DNA of 55,373 bases from JAVWMQ01 sp036637375 (GCA_036637375.1 JAVWMQ010000006.1:1-55373); one strand, 5' to 3'; counted from the first letter of the stretch, positions 44,423-54,484 are shown. Program-made: numbers and translations. Notes: generated from the sequence alone by a model not told the origin.

Positions 44423-45517
44423 TCATTCGTTAATGGTATAAAAAATTATATCTGTCGCATCTAATGGTGCACATTCTTTTGCTTTTTGCGACATATCCAA
44501 TAGTAATTCTTCGTTATTTCTCATTTCTTCAATTTTTTTGTACAAAGCGTTTTCTGTCAAATCCTTTTCTTCAAGGATGCTCGCCCCACCATTTTCTGCA
44601 ATAGCAAGTGCATTGTGCATTTGATGATTGCCTGTAACATTTGGTGATGGTATCAGTATAGCTGGTGTTCCACAAACAGCGATTTCTGAAACAGTTAATG
44701 CCCCACTTCTTGAAACCACTATATCAGCTGCTGATAAGTAGTTTTCCATATTATCAATATATTCCAAAACTCTAATATTCTCACTTATTTCTATGCCTTT
44801 TTCTTTTAACTCTGTCAAAATAGGCTTGTAGTAATATTTACCTGTCCCAAAGATTACCGTTACCTTTGACACTCCATTATATTTTTCAACTACTTCCATC
44901 ATAGATTTGTTAATTCTACCTGCCCCTTGGCTACCGCCAAAAGCAAGTAACACAAATTCATCTTGTCCAATGCCTAGCTTTTCTCTAGAAGTGTTTTTTC
45001 TAGCCTTAAAAAATTCGTCACGAACAGGATTCCCTGATAATATTTGTTTTTCTTTGTGTTTGAATTTTTCCCCAGCTTCTGGGAAACTGATAAAAATTGT
45101 ATCCACAACACTAGCAAGCATTTTATTTGTAAGCCCTGGCGTTGCATTTGATTCATGGATGCAAGTTTTAATTCCCATTTTTGCGGCCATTTTTACAACT
45201 GGTCCACAAACATAACCACCAGTTCCTATTACAATATCTGGTTTGAAATCTTCAATTATTTTTTTTGCTTGCTTCTTTGCATTTACATATTCTTTATAAA
45301 CTTTAATGTTTTTCAACATATTTTTACGGCTAATTCCAGAAACATTAATAAACTTAATATCGTATCCATGTTTAGGCACTAAGTCCTTTTCCAAACCTTT
45401 TTCAGTTCCAACAAAAAGGATCTCAGAGTTTAGTGTCCTCTGATCAATTCTATCTGCGATAGCAATTGCTGGATATATGTGACCACCTGTACCGCCACCA
45501 GTCATTATTACTCTCAT
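44423..45517 (-). CDS. murG: UDP-GlcNAc:lipid I transferase MurG
   Basis: This 364-residue GT-B enzyme adds GlcNAc to lipid I at the inner membrane face, producing lipid II. It has MTGGGTGGHIYPA at the start, GTGGYVCGPVV near 100, FGGSQGAGRIN near 188 and the donor site SGALTVSEIA and NHQMHNA. It starts 24 bp after ftsW. Confidence 0.97.
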   Translation of the reverse strand: MRVIMTGGGTGGHIYPAIAIADRIDQRTLNSEILFVGTEKGLEKDLVPKHGYDIKFINVSGISRKNMLKNIKVYKEYVNAKKQAKKIIEDFKPDIVIGTGGYVCGPVVKMAAKMGIKTCIHESNATPGLTNKMLASVVDTIFISFPEAGEKFKHKEKQILSGNPVRDEFFKARKNTSREKLGIGQDEFVLLAFGGSQGAGRINKSMMEVVEKYNGVSKVTVIFGTGKYYYKPILTELKEKGIEISENIRVLEYIDNMENYLSAADIVVSRSGALTVSEIAVCGTPAILIPSPNVTGNHQMHNALAIAENGGASILEEKDLTENALYKKIEEMRNNEELLLDMSQKAKECAPLDATDIIFYTINE

Positions 45518-45541
45518 TTTTTTCTCCTAAAAATTTATACG

Positions 45542-46672
45542 TTATAACTCTTCATCCTCATCTATGTCTACTGTACGTCTTGAAACACTTAGCACAAGTC
45601 CCATACCTGTACAAAACAATATCATAGCATTTCCACCATAACTAACAAATGGTAATGTAACTCCTGTTGGCGGCATAGATGAAGTTACAACTGCAATGTT
45701 TAATGCAACCTGAATTCCTATCATCATAACTACCCCTGAAGCTATGTAAAAGCCAAATTTATCTTTGGCAGCAAGTGCAACTTTAATCCCTCTCCATATT
45801 AAAAATATGTATGCCATTAAAAGAAATGTTATTCCAACAAATCCCAATTCTTCGCCAATTATAGAAAGAATAAAGTCGTTTTGTGGCTCTGGTAAATATA
45901 GTGACTTTTGAATACTATTACCAAGTCCACGTCCCCAAAACCCTCCAGATCCAAGTGCAAGTAATGACTGCACTACCTGGAATCCATCACCTTGTGCATC
46001 TTTAAAAGGGTTTAAAAACGACGTCGCTCGAGCAAGTCTATATTCACTAGTTGAAATCATTGCTACCCCTAATGCGGCTCCCACTCCAATCAAGCCTCCA
46101 AAATAGTAAAGCTTAATGCCCGCGATAAACATCATTGCAATTATTATACCTACAATAGTAACTGCAGTTGACATGTTGGGCTGAAGCATTATAAGTCCGC
46201 CATAAGCGCCACACAAAAGTAATAGAGGTAATATAGTTTCTACAAGAGAATTTACATTTCTACCCTTTTTGCTCAAAAAAGCCGCTACAAAAATAATCGC
46301 TGCAAGCTTTGATATTTCCCCTGGCATTATAGTTATTATTCCCAAATCAAGCCATCTTGTTGCTCCTTTTGCACCAGAGCCAAGGGGCGTAAATATTAGA
46401 GCTAATGCAACTATACTTGCAATCATTATTATGGTCGATAGGTTTTTTAACCGCCGATAATCTATCATTGCAACTATAAACATAATTCCAATTCCACCAC
46501 AAGCCCATATTCCTGATTTTATCAAATACGCATATGGACTTCCATCTTGTCCAAGTGCCCAGTAGTAGCTTGCACTAAAAACCATTACTACACCAAAAAT
46601 AATTAGTCCTAAAGTTACCGAGACTAAGCCAAAATCTATTGGTTTTAATTTATTTTTGGTATTTTTTTTCAT
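45542..46672 (-). CDS. ftsW: SEDS peptidoglycan polymerase FtsW/SpoVE
   Basis: This 376-residue polytopic protein has about ten membrane segments and SEDS signatures. These include the catalytic-site Asp region in the large loop (GSGGFWGRGLGNSIQK) and LPEPQNDFILSIIGEELGF. It polymerises lipid II with its PBP partner, encoded six genes up in the same cluster. FtsW and SpoVE cannot be distinguished by sequence here. It overlaps the murD stop by one base. Confidence 0.93.
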   Translation of the reverse strand: MKKNTKNKLKPIDFGLVSVTLGLIIFGVVMVFSASYYWALGQDGSPYAYLIKSGIWACGGIGIMFIVAMIDYRRLKNLSTIIMIASIVALALIFTPLGSGAKGATRWLDLGIITIMPGEISKLAAIIFVAAFLSKKGRNVNSLVETILPLLLLCGAYGGLIMLQPNMSTAVTIVGIIIAMMFIAGIKLYYFGGLIGVGAALGVAMISTSEYRLARATSFLNPFKDAQGDGFQVVQSLLALGSGGFWGRGLGNSIQKSLYLPEPQNDFILSIIGEELGFVGITFLLMAYIFLIWRGIKVALAAKDKFGFYIASGVVMMIGIQVALNIAVVTSSMPPTGVTLPFVSYGGNAMILFCTGMGLVLSVSRRTVDIDEDEEL

Positions 46673-48048
46673 TATTTCTCCAATTCTTTAACGCAGTTCT
46701 TGAAATCATCGCCACGCTCTTCAAAGCTGTTATACATATCCCAACTTGCACATGCTGGAGATAATAAAACTGTATCCCCTGTTTCAGCTCTTCTAAATGC
46801 TTCTGAAACGCATGCCTTCATGTCTTTGACCATTATTGTGTTTTGGTATCCTTTTCGTTCTGCCGCTTCCTTAATCTTAACAGCAGTAGTACCAAGTAGT
46901 ACAACATGTTTAACTTTGTCTCCAAAACTATCTACAAATGAATCAAAGTTTGAATTCTTGTCATATCCACCTGCAATTAAAACAATTCCCGTTTTCATTG
47001 CCTCTATCGCCTTAATTGCTGCATCTGGATTTGTTCCTTTTGAATCGTTTACAAACTGAATTCCATCGATTTCACCACAAAACTCAAGTCTGTGAGAAAC
47101 CCCACCAAAGTTCTTTAGTGTTTCTGTAATTACATCCTTGTCAATACCTGCAAAGTAAGCAATTGCTGCCGCTGCAAGGGCATTCTCAAGATTATGACTT
47201 CCTGGAATCTTCAATTCATCTGCTCTGCAAAATTCAATCATATCTTCATCTTCATTAATAATTACAATCTTATCATCCTTTACAAATGCACCAAAAATTA
47301 ATGGTTCAATTCTGCTAAATGGGACTACCTTTGCCTTTGTTCCACTTACTAGCTTTAAGCACTCCTTGTCATCAAAATTAATAACAACATACTGGTCATT
47401 ATCTTGATTTTCCATTATCTTTGCTTTGCTTTCTCCATAGGCTTCCATTGTTTTGTGCCTATCCATATGATCAGGTGTTAGATTTAATATCGCTGATACC
47501 TGTGGCTTAAATTCACTTATAGTTTCAAGTTGAAAACTACTTGTCTCTGTAATAAGCCATGTATCATCGCTAGCTGCAGTAGCCTCATTCATAACTGCAA
47601 CTCCAATATTTCCTACAACAACACTTTCCTTTTGTGCGTTTTTAAAAATTTCTCCAACTAAAGATGTTGTTGTAGTCTTGCCATTAGTCCCAGTAATTGC
47701 AATATATTTACCTTTACCGCACCTATATGCAAGCTCTAACTCACCAATAATTTCGATGCCTTTGCCCTTTGCTTCCACTAAGAAATCCACATTAAGCGGA
47801 ACACCTGGGCTAACAACAATTAGATCATACTCACTAATGTCCTCTGGTTTTTCGCCAAAGAAATATGATATATTTGCTTTTTCGAATAAATCTATTACTT
47901 TTTTATCAACATTTTCTTGTTTCTTTGAATCTTGAATTGTAACTTTAGATCCAAACTTTAATAATGCTTTTATTGCTGCTATTCCTGATTTACCAAGTCC
48001 AACAACTAGCACTTTTTTACCTTTTAAATTTTTATAATACTCAACCAT
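46672..48048 (-). CDS. murD: UDP-MurNAc-L-Ala:D-Glu ligase MurD
   Basis: This 458-residue Mur ligase has an N-terminal Rossmann domain (VVGLGKSGIAAIK), the ATP loop ITGTNGKTTTTSL (near 115), NLTPDHMDRH and the C-terminal domain with NDSKGTNPDAAIKAIE. It adds D-glutamate in the cytoplasm. Confidence 0.97.
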   Translation of the reverse strand: MVEYYKNLKGKKVLVVGLGKSGIAAIKALLKFGSKVTIQDSKKQENVDKKVIDLFEKANISYFFGEKPEDISEYDLIVVSPGVPLNVDFLVEAKGKGIEIIGELELAYRCGKGKYIAITGTNGKTTTTSLVGEIFKNAQKESVVVGNIGVAVMNEATAASDDTWLITETSSFQLETISEFKPQVSAILNLTPDHMDRHKTMEAYGESKAKIMENQDNDQYVVINFDDKECLKLVSGTKAKVVPFSRIEPLIFGAFVKDDKIVIINEDEDMIEFCRADELKIPGSHNLENALAAAAIAYFAGIDKDVITETLKNFGGVSHRLEFCGEIDGIQFVNDSKGTNPDAAIKAIEAMKTGIVLIAGGYDKNSNFDSFVDSFGDKVKHVVLLGTTAVKIKEAAERKGYQNTIMVKDMKACVSEAFRRAETGDTVLLSPACASWDMYNSFEERGDDFKNCVKELEK

Positions 48049-48057
48049 TTTCTACTC

Positions 48058-49014
48058 CTACGCTAAAATAGCAATTAAACAACATACTAATGTTATTCCC
48101 CAAAACATTGTAACAACAGCAGTCTCTTTCATACCGCTTTCCTCAAAATGATGATGTAATGGCGCCATCTTAAATAATCTTTTTCCTCCGGTCATCTTGA
48201 AATATCCAACCTGCAAAACCACAGATAATGCTTCAAGAACATAAATAATTCCAACAATAGGTAGTAAAAGCTCAAGCTTTACTGCAAAAGCTGCTACCGC
48301 AAGTCCGCCACCTAGAGCTAACGAACCTGTATCCCCCATGAATACTTTTGCTGGATTTTTGTTTAGAACAAGAAAACCTAAGCAAGCACCTGTCATAGCT
48401 GTAAAAACTGTTCCAGTTGCTACATCTCCAATTCTAACACATTGAACTCCCATATATAATGCAACAATTGCCGTTACACCCGCTGCAAGTCCATCAAGTC
48501 CATCTGTTAAGTTCACCCCATTTGTCATTGCCAAAAGTGTAAACACTACAAACGGAATATATAAAATTCCAAAATCAACTGTTTCTTTAATAAATGGAAT
48601 ATATACATCTGTTCCAAGTCCTGAATAATTAGCCATATAAACTGCAAAAGCTATTGCAAATATTAACTGCATCGAAAACTTTTGCCATGCTTTAAGACCT
48701 TCATTTTGCTTTTTTATAACTTTTAAATAATCATCCATAAAGCCAATTGCTCCGTAGACCATAAAGCCAATTGCAATTATTATTGTTTGTTTATTAAAGT
48801 GTCCACCAATTCCACACGCAAATAATACAGAAAAAATTATTGCGATTCCTCCCATTGATGGTGTTCCTGCTTTGCTCAAGTGAGCCTTTGGACCTTCAGT
48901 TCTAATGTTTTGACCTAATTGTTTATGTTTCAAAATCGGTATAAGTAAATAGGTAAAGATTAGTCCTAAAAAAAATCCAAATACTCCAACTATTATAATT
49001 CCGCCGTAATTCAT
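48058..49014 (-). CDS. mraY: phospho-MurNAc-pentapeptide transferase MraY
   Basis: This 318-residue membrane enzyme has ten segments and the conserved DDYLKV (Asp pair near 93-94), NGVNLTDGLDGLAAG, FMGDTGSLALGG and APLHHHFE. It makes lipid I from UDP-MurNAc-pentapeptide and undecaprenyl phosphate. Confidence 0.97.
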   Translation of the reverse strand: MNYGGIIIVGVFGFFLGLIFTYLLIPILKHKQLGQNIRTEGPKAHLSKAGTPSMGGIAIIFSVLFACGIGGHFNKQTIIIAIGFMVYGAIGFMDDYLKVIKKQNEGLKAWQKFSMQLIFAIAFAVYMANYSGLGTDVYIPFIKETVDFGILYIPFVVFTLLAMTNGVNLTDGLDGLAAGVTAIVALYMGVQCVRIGDVATGTVFTAMTGACLGFLVLNKNPAKVFMGDTGSLALGGGLAVAAFAVKLELLLPIVGIIYVLEALSVVLQVGYFKMTGGKRLFKMAPLHHHFEESGMKETAVVTMFWGITLVCCLIAILA

Positions 49015-49025
49015 ATATTCACCTT

Positions 49026-50372
49026 CTAATAAAATAATTTTTCAATAACTTTTTCGAGTGCCATTCCTCTTGATGCTTTAAATAGTACAACATCACCTTT
49101 TTGGAAAAATCTCGCTTGTGCTAAAATAAATTCTTCTCTTGTTTTGTAGTTTAATTCTTTATTGATGTTTTTTGCTAAATCACCAATAGTAAAAACAACA
49201 TCTGCTTTTGTTTTTGCAAATTCACCTATAGCTTTGTGATATTCCTCTTCATTTTCACCAAGTTCATACATATCCCCCAAAACAGCAACCTTTCGCTGAC
49301 CTTCTGTATTGAACAAAGTTTCCAGTGCTGCTTTCATAGAATCTGGACTAGCATTATATGTATCATCAATAATTTTAATACCATTAACATCTTTTATTGC
49401 AAGTCTTTTGCCTGTTAACTCCATTCCCTTTAGCCCTTGTGCTGCTTCATCAAAAGTAATCCCAAGTTCAAGTCCTGCTGCAATAGCTAGGCTAGCATTT
49501 AGAGCATTATGCCTACCTGGCACAGGCAAATCAATTACTTTAAAGTCATTTCCATTTTTGATTGTAAAGCTAATTGAATTATCTCCAGTTTCCCTAATAT
49601 CTTCTATTACAAGGTCACAATTTTTATTTATCCCTGTAACAACTACCTTATACTCTCCATGCACATTTTCTCTTACTAACAAGTCTTCGCCCTCACTAAT
49701 AATCAAAACATTGTTCTCATCAAAATAATTTGTAATTTCCATCTTTGCATCCATAATGCCTTCTCGGCTTCCTAAATGTTCAAGGTGAGAAACTCCAATA
49801 TTAGTTATAACGCCTATATCTGGTCTTGTTAATTCTGCCATAGTGTCAATTTCACCAAATCTATCCATGCCCATTTCTAGCACAGCAACCTGCGTATCAA
49901 TATCCATTTCCAAAATGGTTAGTGGAACCCCAACAACAGTATTATAGTTTCCTCTGTTTTTTGCAGTCTTATATTTCTGCCTGCAAACATAATACATCAT
50001 ATCTCTAGTTGATGTTTTGCCGGTACTCCCTGTAACTCCAATTATCTTTGCATTCATTTTTGACAAGTAGTACCTTGCCAAATCTTGTAACGCCTTTGTA
50101 GAATCAGGAACTAGAATAAGTAATGTACCATTTGCTTTATCCTTGTCAATTGCCAAAGGATTGTCATATACAATTACTGACGCATCGCCATTAATTGCAT
50201 TATCAATAAAGTTATGCCCATCAAATGCTGCTCCCTTAATTGCAAAAAAAGCTTCACCCTTCTTTATCAACCTAGAATCTTGACACACACCTTTAACGAT
50301 ATTATCCAAAGATCCAGCTATTTGCTTACCACTTATTGCATCTAATATTTCTTTGCCATTCATTTCTTTCAT
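49026..50372 (-). CDS. murF: UDP-MurNAc-tripeptide:D-Ala-D-Ala ligase MurF
   Basis: I use the ATG at 50372; the in-frame TTG at 50390 overlaps the GGAGG site itself. The 448-residue ligase has GVTGSTGKTSTRDM for ATP, ITNIGVSHLEHLGS, and DDTYNASPDSMKAAL in the C-terminal domain. It completes the pentapeptide. murE and murC are not adjacent. Confidence 0.95.
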   Translation of the reverse strand: MKEMNGKEILDAISGKQIAGSLDNIVKGVCQDSRLIKKGEAFFAIKGAAFDGHNFIDNAINGDASVIVYDNPLAIDKDKANGTLLILVPDSTKALQDLARYYLSKMNAKIIGVTGSTGKTSTRDMMYYVCRQKYKTAKNRGNYNTVVGVPLTILEMDIDTQVAVLEMGMDRFGEIDTMAELTRPDIGVITNIGVSHLEHLGSREGIMDAKMEITNYFDENNVLIISEGEDLLVRENVHGEYKVVVTGINKNCDLVIEDIRETGDNSISFTIKNGNDFKVIDLPVPGRHNALNASLAIAAGLELGITFDEAAQGLKGMELTGKRLAIKDVNGIKIIDDTYNASPDSMKAALETLFNTEGQRKVAVLGDMYELGENEEEYHKAIGEFAKTKADVVFTIGDLAKNINKELNYKTREEFILAQARFFQKGDVVLFKASRGMALEKVIEKLFY

Positions 50373-50434
50373 TGCTTTTGTTGCCTCCAAAACAACTATA
50401 TATTATACATCTTTTTGGGATAAATTTCATCAAT

Positions 50435-52477
50435 TTATTTTCTATATAAGTATATTATCCCATTCTTTGTTGTCTTAGCTCCTGCCTTTGGATATTGGTC
50501 AATAACTTTGACATCTTTTCCCTTTTCAATCTTTGGCGACATTATACATCTCAAATCCATGTCGTTTATAATTTTTTTTGCCTCACTGTATTTCATACCT
50601 TTGAAGTTAGGGACTTCTACAGTCTTTTTTGAATTATTAGTTTCTTCTTTCTTGGTATATTCAGGTTTAACGTCTTTATATTTTAGAACCTTTTGCAGCA
50701 CACCCTTTGCTGCAGGTGCTGCAATTGCTCCCCCAAAAATTACACCTTTAGGGTTGTCAACTAGATACAGTATTGCAAATTGTGGATTATCCATTGGAAC
50801 CATTCCCATAAACGACGCAACTACTTGGTTACTGTATCCTTTATCTCCAGATTTTTGAGCTGTACCAGTTTTACCTCCAACTCTATATCCTGGAATCTTC
50901 GCTTTATCACCGCCACCTTTTTCAACTACATATTCCATAACCGAACACATTTCATCTGCGGTCTGTTCTGATATTGCATTTCTAATCTTTTGTGGCTTAA
51001 TCTCTTTTACTACTTTGCCATTCTTATCTGTAAGGGCCTTCACTAAATGTGGCTGCATTACCGCGCCATCATTTCCAATAGCAGATACAGCTGTGATTAG
51101 CTGAATTGCTGTTACGGCATTAGTTTGCCCAAATCCCATTGTTGCTAAGTCCAGTTTAGTAACTCTATCTTTTGGCACCAAAATCGACGTTGCCTCACCA
51201 GGGAAATCTATACCTGTTTTTTCTGTCAATCCAAACAGTTCTAGATAATCATAATATTTTTCTTTGCCAAGTCTATTAGCTAACTGCATAAATACAGGGT
51301 TACATGAGTTACCAACGCCTTGATATAGGTTTTGAGAACCATGTCCACTCGGATAGTTCCAACATTTAACCTTGATCCCTTGAATTGTCATACTTCCACT
51401 GCAATTGAATCTATCTCGCTTGTTTGTCAAACCCTCTTCCAAACTTGCTGCCGTTGTAATTAGCTTTGCTGTAGAACCTGGTTCATAAATATCACTAACC
51501 AAAGGATTTCTCCACATTTCATTTAAGTATGCAAGCTGTTTTTCAGGTGACATTTTGTTGAATTTTTTTTGATCCTCTTTCTTGACCGGTAGTCTTGGGG
51601 TGTTAGGATCATACCCAGGATTAGATGCCATAGCCAACACTTCTCCCGTTTTAGGATCCATTATTAGACAACTTACTCGATCTGCCCCTGTTTCTTTTCT
51701 TGTTTTGTCTATGCTTTTTTCCGCATAACTTTGTATAACTTGGTCTATTGTCAAAACCACATTACTTCCATCTTTTGGTTTATAATATTTTTCTTTGCCA
51801 TATGAAAGAGGGTTACCACGAACGTCAGTATTTTTAACCCATCTTCCCTCAACTCCACTCAAATCGCTATTATATTGTCTTTCAATGCCAGAAAGCCCTA
51901 CGTTTTCATCAGTCACACTGCCTAGCAACTGAGATGCAAAATTACCCATAGGGTAATATCTTTTCACTTCTTCAGTAAGAGATATTCCAGGTAGTTTTTT
52001 TGTCCTTATTTCATCGGCCTTTTTTCGATTCAAATACTTATCTACTTTAATCAAGCTTTTATCTTTTGTTGTAATGATTTCTTTTATTTCATTTTCGTCT
52101 TTATTTAGTATTTTTGCTAATTCCTTTGCCGTCTTATCAGCATTCTTTTCTTTTTCTTCCAAATCTTTGCCACTTAGTATTTCTGCGGGTCTTGCCCACA
52201 CAGAAAACGCGGCAGTGCTCACTGCAAGTTCCTGCCCATTTCTATCAGTAACAATTCCTCGCTTAGGCTTAAGAATTTCATCCTTAGTTTGCTGTTTAAT
52301 TGCCTCCTTTTTGTAAACCTCACCCTTCACAATTTGTACATAGCCTATCTTTAGAGCTAATGCAAATAAAAGTATCGAAAACAACACAAATGCCACAACC
52401 AAACGCTTCTTATTTAATAAAGTCGTTCTTGTTGCGCCTTTCATCTGATTATTTTTTTTTGAGTTTTTATCAACCAT
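50435..52477 (-). CDS. class B penicillin-binding protein (FtsI/SpoVD) with one PASTA domain
   Basis: The ATG at 52477 follows AAAGGGAATAAAT. The in-frame extension to 52519 passes into a hairpin. The 680-residue protein has one membrane segment (about 24-43), a dimerisation domain, and a transpeptidase domain with STAK, SCN and KTGTAQ as the SxxK, SxN and KTG motifs. A single C-terminal PASTA domain starts at VEVPNFKGMKY. It cross-links septal or spore wall. One gene serves here where some Clostridia have two, so FtsI or SpoVD cannot be chosen. Confidence 0.92.
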   Translation of the reverse strand: MVDKNSKKNNQMKGATRTTLLNKKRLVVAFVLFSILLFALALKIGYVQIVKGEVYKKEAIKQQTKDEILKPKRGIVTDRNGQELAVSTAAFSVWARPAEILSGKDLEEKEKNADKTAKELAKILNKDENEIKEIITTKDKSLIKVDKYLNRKKADEIRTKKLPGISLTEEVKRYYPMGNFASQLLGSVTDENVGLSGIERQYNSDLSGVEGRWVKNTDVRGNPLSYGKEKYYKPKDGSNVVLTIDQVIQSYAEKSIDKTRKETGADRVSCLIMDPKTGEVLAMASNPGYDPNTPRLPVKKEDQKKFNKMSPEKQLAYLNEMWRNPLVSDIYEPGSTAKLITTAASLEEGLTNKRDRFNCSGSMTIQGIKVKCWNYPSGHGSQNLYQGVGNSCNPVFMQLANRLGKEKYYDYLELFGLTEKTGIDFPGEATSILVPKDRVTKLDLATMGFGQTNAVTAIQLITAVSAIGNDGAVMQPHLVKALTDKNGKVVKEIKPQKIRNAISEQTADEMCSVMEYVVEKGGGDKAKIPGYRVGGKTGTAQKSGDKGYSNQVVASFMGMVPMDNPQFAILYLVDNPKGVIFGGAIAAPAAKGVLQKVLKYKDVKPEYTKKEETNNSKKTVEVPNFKGMKYSEAKKIINDMDLRCIMSPKIEKGKDVKVIDQYPKAGAKTTKNGIIYLYRK

Positions 52478-52499
52478 ATTTATTCCCTTTATTTTGCAG

Positions 52500-52542
52500 A
52501 AAAGGCCGGACCACTTCATTCTATTAATTCAGTTGTCCAGCC
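52500..52542 (-). terminator. hairpin between ftsL and the PBP gene, possible attenuator
   Basis: On the minus strand 52532-52542 pairs with 52504-52514 in 10 of 11 positions (one wobble, one mismatch). Four T residues follow. The 17-nt loop and short U run make it a weak or partial terminator inside the dcw operon. Confidence 0.42.
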
Positions 52543-52579
52543 TCATTATTCAATATATAATTATACCACATTTAACAAT

Positions 52580-53011
52580 TTAATTAAATGCTCTCTTCTT
52601 TAGTCCTGTTGCTAATTTTTTAGAAGCTTCACGTTTACCTTCCACTTCCACAAAACCGCTACCCTCTGGATTTATCATCCCAAGTTTTTTTATTGCTTTT
52701 TCTTCAACAATACCAATATTATTTGAACTTTGAATTTCAATTTTCAATGTTTCTATATCCCCAGTAATAACACTGTTTTCTTTTCTTATTTGATTATTGT
52801 GATATGCCAAATTAGCAGCAAAAGCCGTCATAATTATAGAGCCAATTAAAATTGCACCAATAAGCACCAAGCTTAACAGAATTCTCTTTTTTTCTTTTGC
52901 AGTAAACACAACCTTATTTTTAGTTGCTACTGTATTAACCTTAGGCCTAACTTCGTACTGACGACCAGGTCTATTAATTTGTCTTTCGTAAACTCTATTT
53001 ACTGCTGCCAT
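52580..53011 (-). CDS. ftsL: cell-division protein FtsL
   Basis: This 143-residue bitopic protein has a basic N-terminal tail (1-43), a membrane segment (about 46-68) and an extracytoplasmic coiled coil (70-105). A MINPEGSGFVEV segment follows, typical of FtsL/DivIC. The position between rsmH and the PBP gene supports FtsL. It bridges FtsQ and the FtsW-PBP synthase. Confidence 0.85.
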   Translation of the reverse strand: MAAVNRVYERQINRPGRQYEVRPKVNTVATKNKVVFTAKEKKRILLSLVLIGAILIGSIIMTAFAANLAYHNNQIRKENSVITGDIETLKIEIQSSNNIGIVEEKAIKKLGMINPEGSGFVEVEGKREASKKLATGLKKRAFN

Positions 53012-53031
53012 GTTAAACCCCTTTAATCAAT

Positions 53032-53970
53032 TTAATCAATCTTCTCAACAACTCTCAACTTTGCACTTCTCGAACGTGGATTAACTTCAAGTTCTTCTTT
53101 TGACGGTACTACTGGCTTCCTAGATATCTTTTTGATATCTGGTGTTTTGCCACATACACAAACTGGAAATTCCTTTGGACATGTACAAGGATTAACCCTT
53201 TTGTTAAAGATATCTTTTACGATCCTATCTTCCAAAGAGTGGAAACTTATTACGCAAAATCTACCCTCATTGTTTAGTACGTCGCAAAAATCATCTATTG
53301 CTTTTTCCAACTGTAAAAGCTCGTCATTAACTTCAATTCTAATAGCTTGAAACGTTCTCTTTGCCGGATGAGGACCCTCTCTCCTGGCAGCAGCTGGAAT
53401 AGCTCTTTTAATTATATCAACAAGTTCACCAGTAGATTTAACATCTCCACCTTCCCTAGCCTCTACAATGAATTTTGCAATTCTAGCAGCCCATTTTTCC
53501 TCACCATATTTTTTTATTAAATCAGATAATTCTTTTTCAGAGTACCCATTAATCACTTCGTGGGCTGTAAAAGCATCATCTTGGTTCATTCTCATGTCCA
53601 GAGGTGCGTCTTGCATATAAGAAAAACCTCTTTCGCTATTGTCAAGCTGAAACGATGAAACGCCTAAGTCAAGTAGTGCCCCATCAATGCCATCAATATT
53701 CAGTCTCTCTAATACGTCTTTGATTTCAGAGTAGTTACTCTGGACAAATAGTTTGTTACAGTCATAGTCAATAAGTTTTTTTTGGGCCGCTTCTAATGCA
53801 TCTTTATCACGATCTATGCCAATTAAAGTGCCCTTTGAATTTAATTTTTCGCAGATAGCCATAGAATGTCCGCCGCCACCTAATGTGCCGTCAACATAAA
53901 CACCTTCAGGATCAATATTTAAACCATCGATACATTCATCCAGTAATACTGAAACGTGTTTAAATTCCAT
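53032..53970 (-). CDS. rsmH: 16S rRNA m4C1402 methyltransferase RsmH
   Basis: This protein of about 312 residues methylates N4 of C1402 in 16S rRNA. It has YVDGTLGGGGHS (SAM site, near 25), IGIDRDKDAL, GALLDLGVSSFQLD, and VISFHSLEDRIVK. I use the ATG at 53970: its GGAAGGA site is about 10 bp away, against 4 bp for the ATG at 53976, and it matches the usual family start. It overlaps the mraZ 3' end by 11 bp, as is common. Confidence 0.95.
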   Translation of the reverse strand: MEFKHVSVLLDECIDGLNIDPEGVYVDGTLGGGGHSMAICEKLNSKGTLIGIDRDKDALEAAQKKLIDYDCNKLFVQSNYSEIKDVLERLNIDGIDGALLDLGVSSFQLDNSERGFSYMQDAPLDMRMNQDDAFTAHEVINGYSEKELSDLIKKYGEEKWAARIAKFIVEAREGGDVKSTGELVDIIKRAIPAAARREGPHPAKRTFQAIRIEVNDELLQLEKAIDDFCDVLNNEGRFCVISFHSLEDRIVKDIFNKRVNPCTCPKEFPVCVCGKTPDIKKISRKPVVPSKEELEVNPRSRSAKLRVVEKID

Positions 53971-54391
53971 ATACATCCATTCCTTCCGCTATATCATTCC
54001 CATCCATCTGTGCATCATTTTCAACGCTTTCATACTCTTCTCTGCTCCAGATTTCTATTTTGCTCATGCATCCAATTGTAGTAAGTTCTTTTGTTATGTT
54101 CACTCTATCTCTTAGTTTCTGTGGAATTGTCATCCTACCTTGCCTATCGATTTCGCACTCTTCAGCATTACCTGTAAAGTTTCTAGCAAATCTTCTCGCC
54201 TTTGGATCTGTTGTTGGTAGTTTTGAAAGTTTTTCTACAAAGGCATCCCATTCATTAATTGGATAAATGTATAAACACTTATCAATACCAATTGTTAGGA
54301 CGCATTTAAACCCCAGCTCGTCTCTAAATTTCGCAGGAACGATCATTCTATTTTTTGTATCTAATGTATTTTGATACGTTCCCATGAACAT
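53960..54391 (-). CDS. mraZ: transcriptional regulator MraZ
   Basis: The ATG at 54391 follows AGAGGAGGAATTGCT; six more in-frame residues upstream overlap that site. The 143-residue product has two SpoVT/AbrB-like halves, beginning FMGTYQNTLDTKNRMIVPAKFRDEL (partial) and ECEIDRQGRMTIPQKLRD. MraZ binds short direct repeats in its own promoter as a ring-shaped oligomer and represses the dcw cluster in other bacteria. GTGGAGT repeats upstream are candidate sites. Confidence 0.96.
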   Translation of the reverse strand: MFMGTYQNTLDTKNRMIVPAKFRDELGFKCVLTIGIDKCLYIYPINEWDAFVEKLSKLPTTDPKARRFARNFTGNAEECEIDRQGRMTIPQKLRDRVNITKELTTIGCMSKIEIWSREEYESVENDAQMDGNDIAEGMDVYGI

Positions 54392-54451
54392 AGCAATTCC
54401 TCCTCTCAAAATTGGATATAGTAACCCTAGTGTCGGTTACATTTTTATTTT

Positions 54452-54468
54452 ACTCCACTTCACTCCAC
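54452..54468 (-). promoter_or_regulatory. GTGGAGT pair downstream of the mraZ promoter
   Basis: Minus strand GTGGAGT lies at 54462-54468 and 54452-54458, exactly 10 bp apart, between the putative promoter and the mraZ start. This is a candidate MraZ box set. Confidence 0.55.
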
Positions 54469-54484
54469 AATTCAACAATTAATA

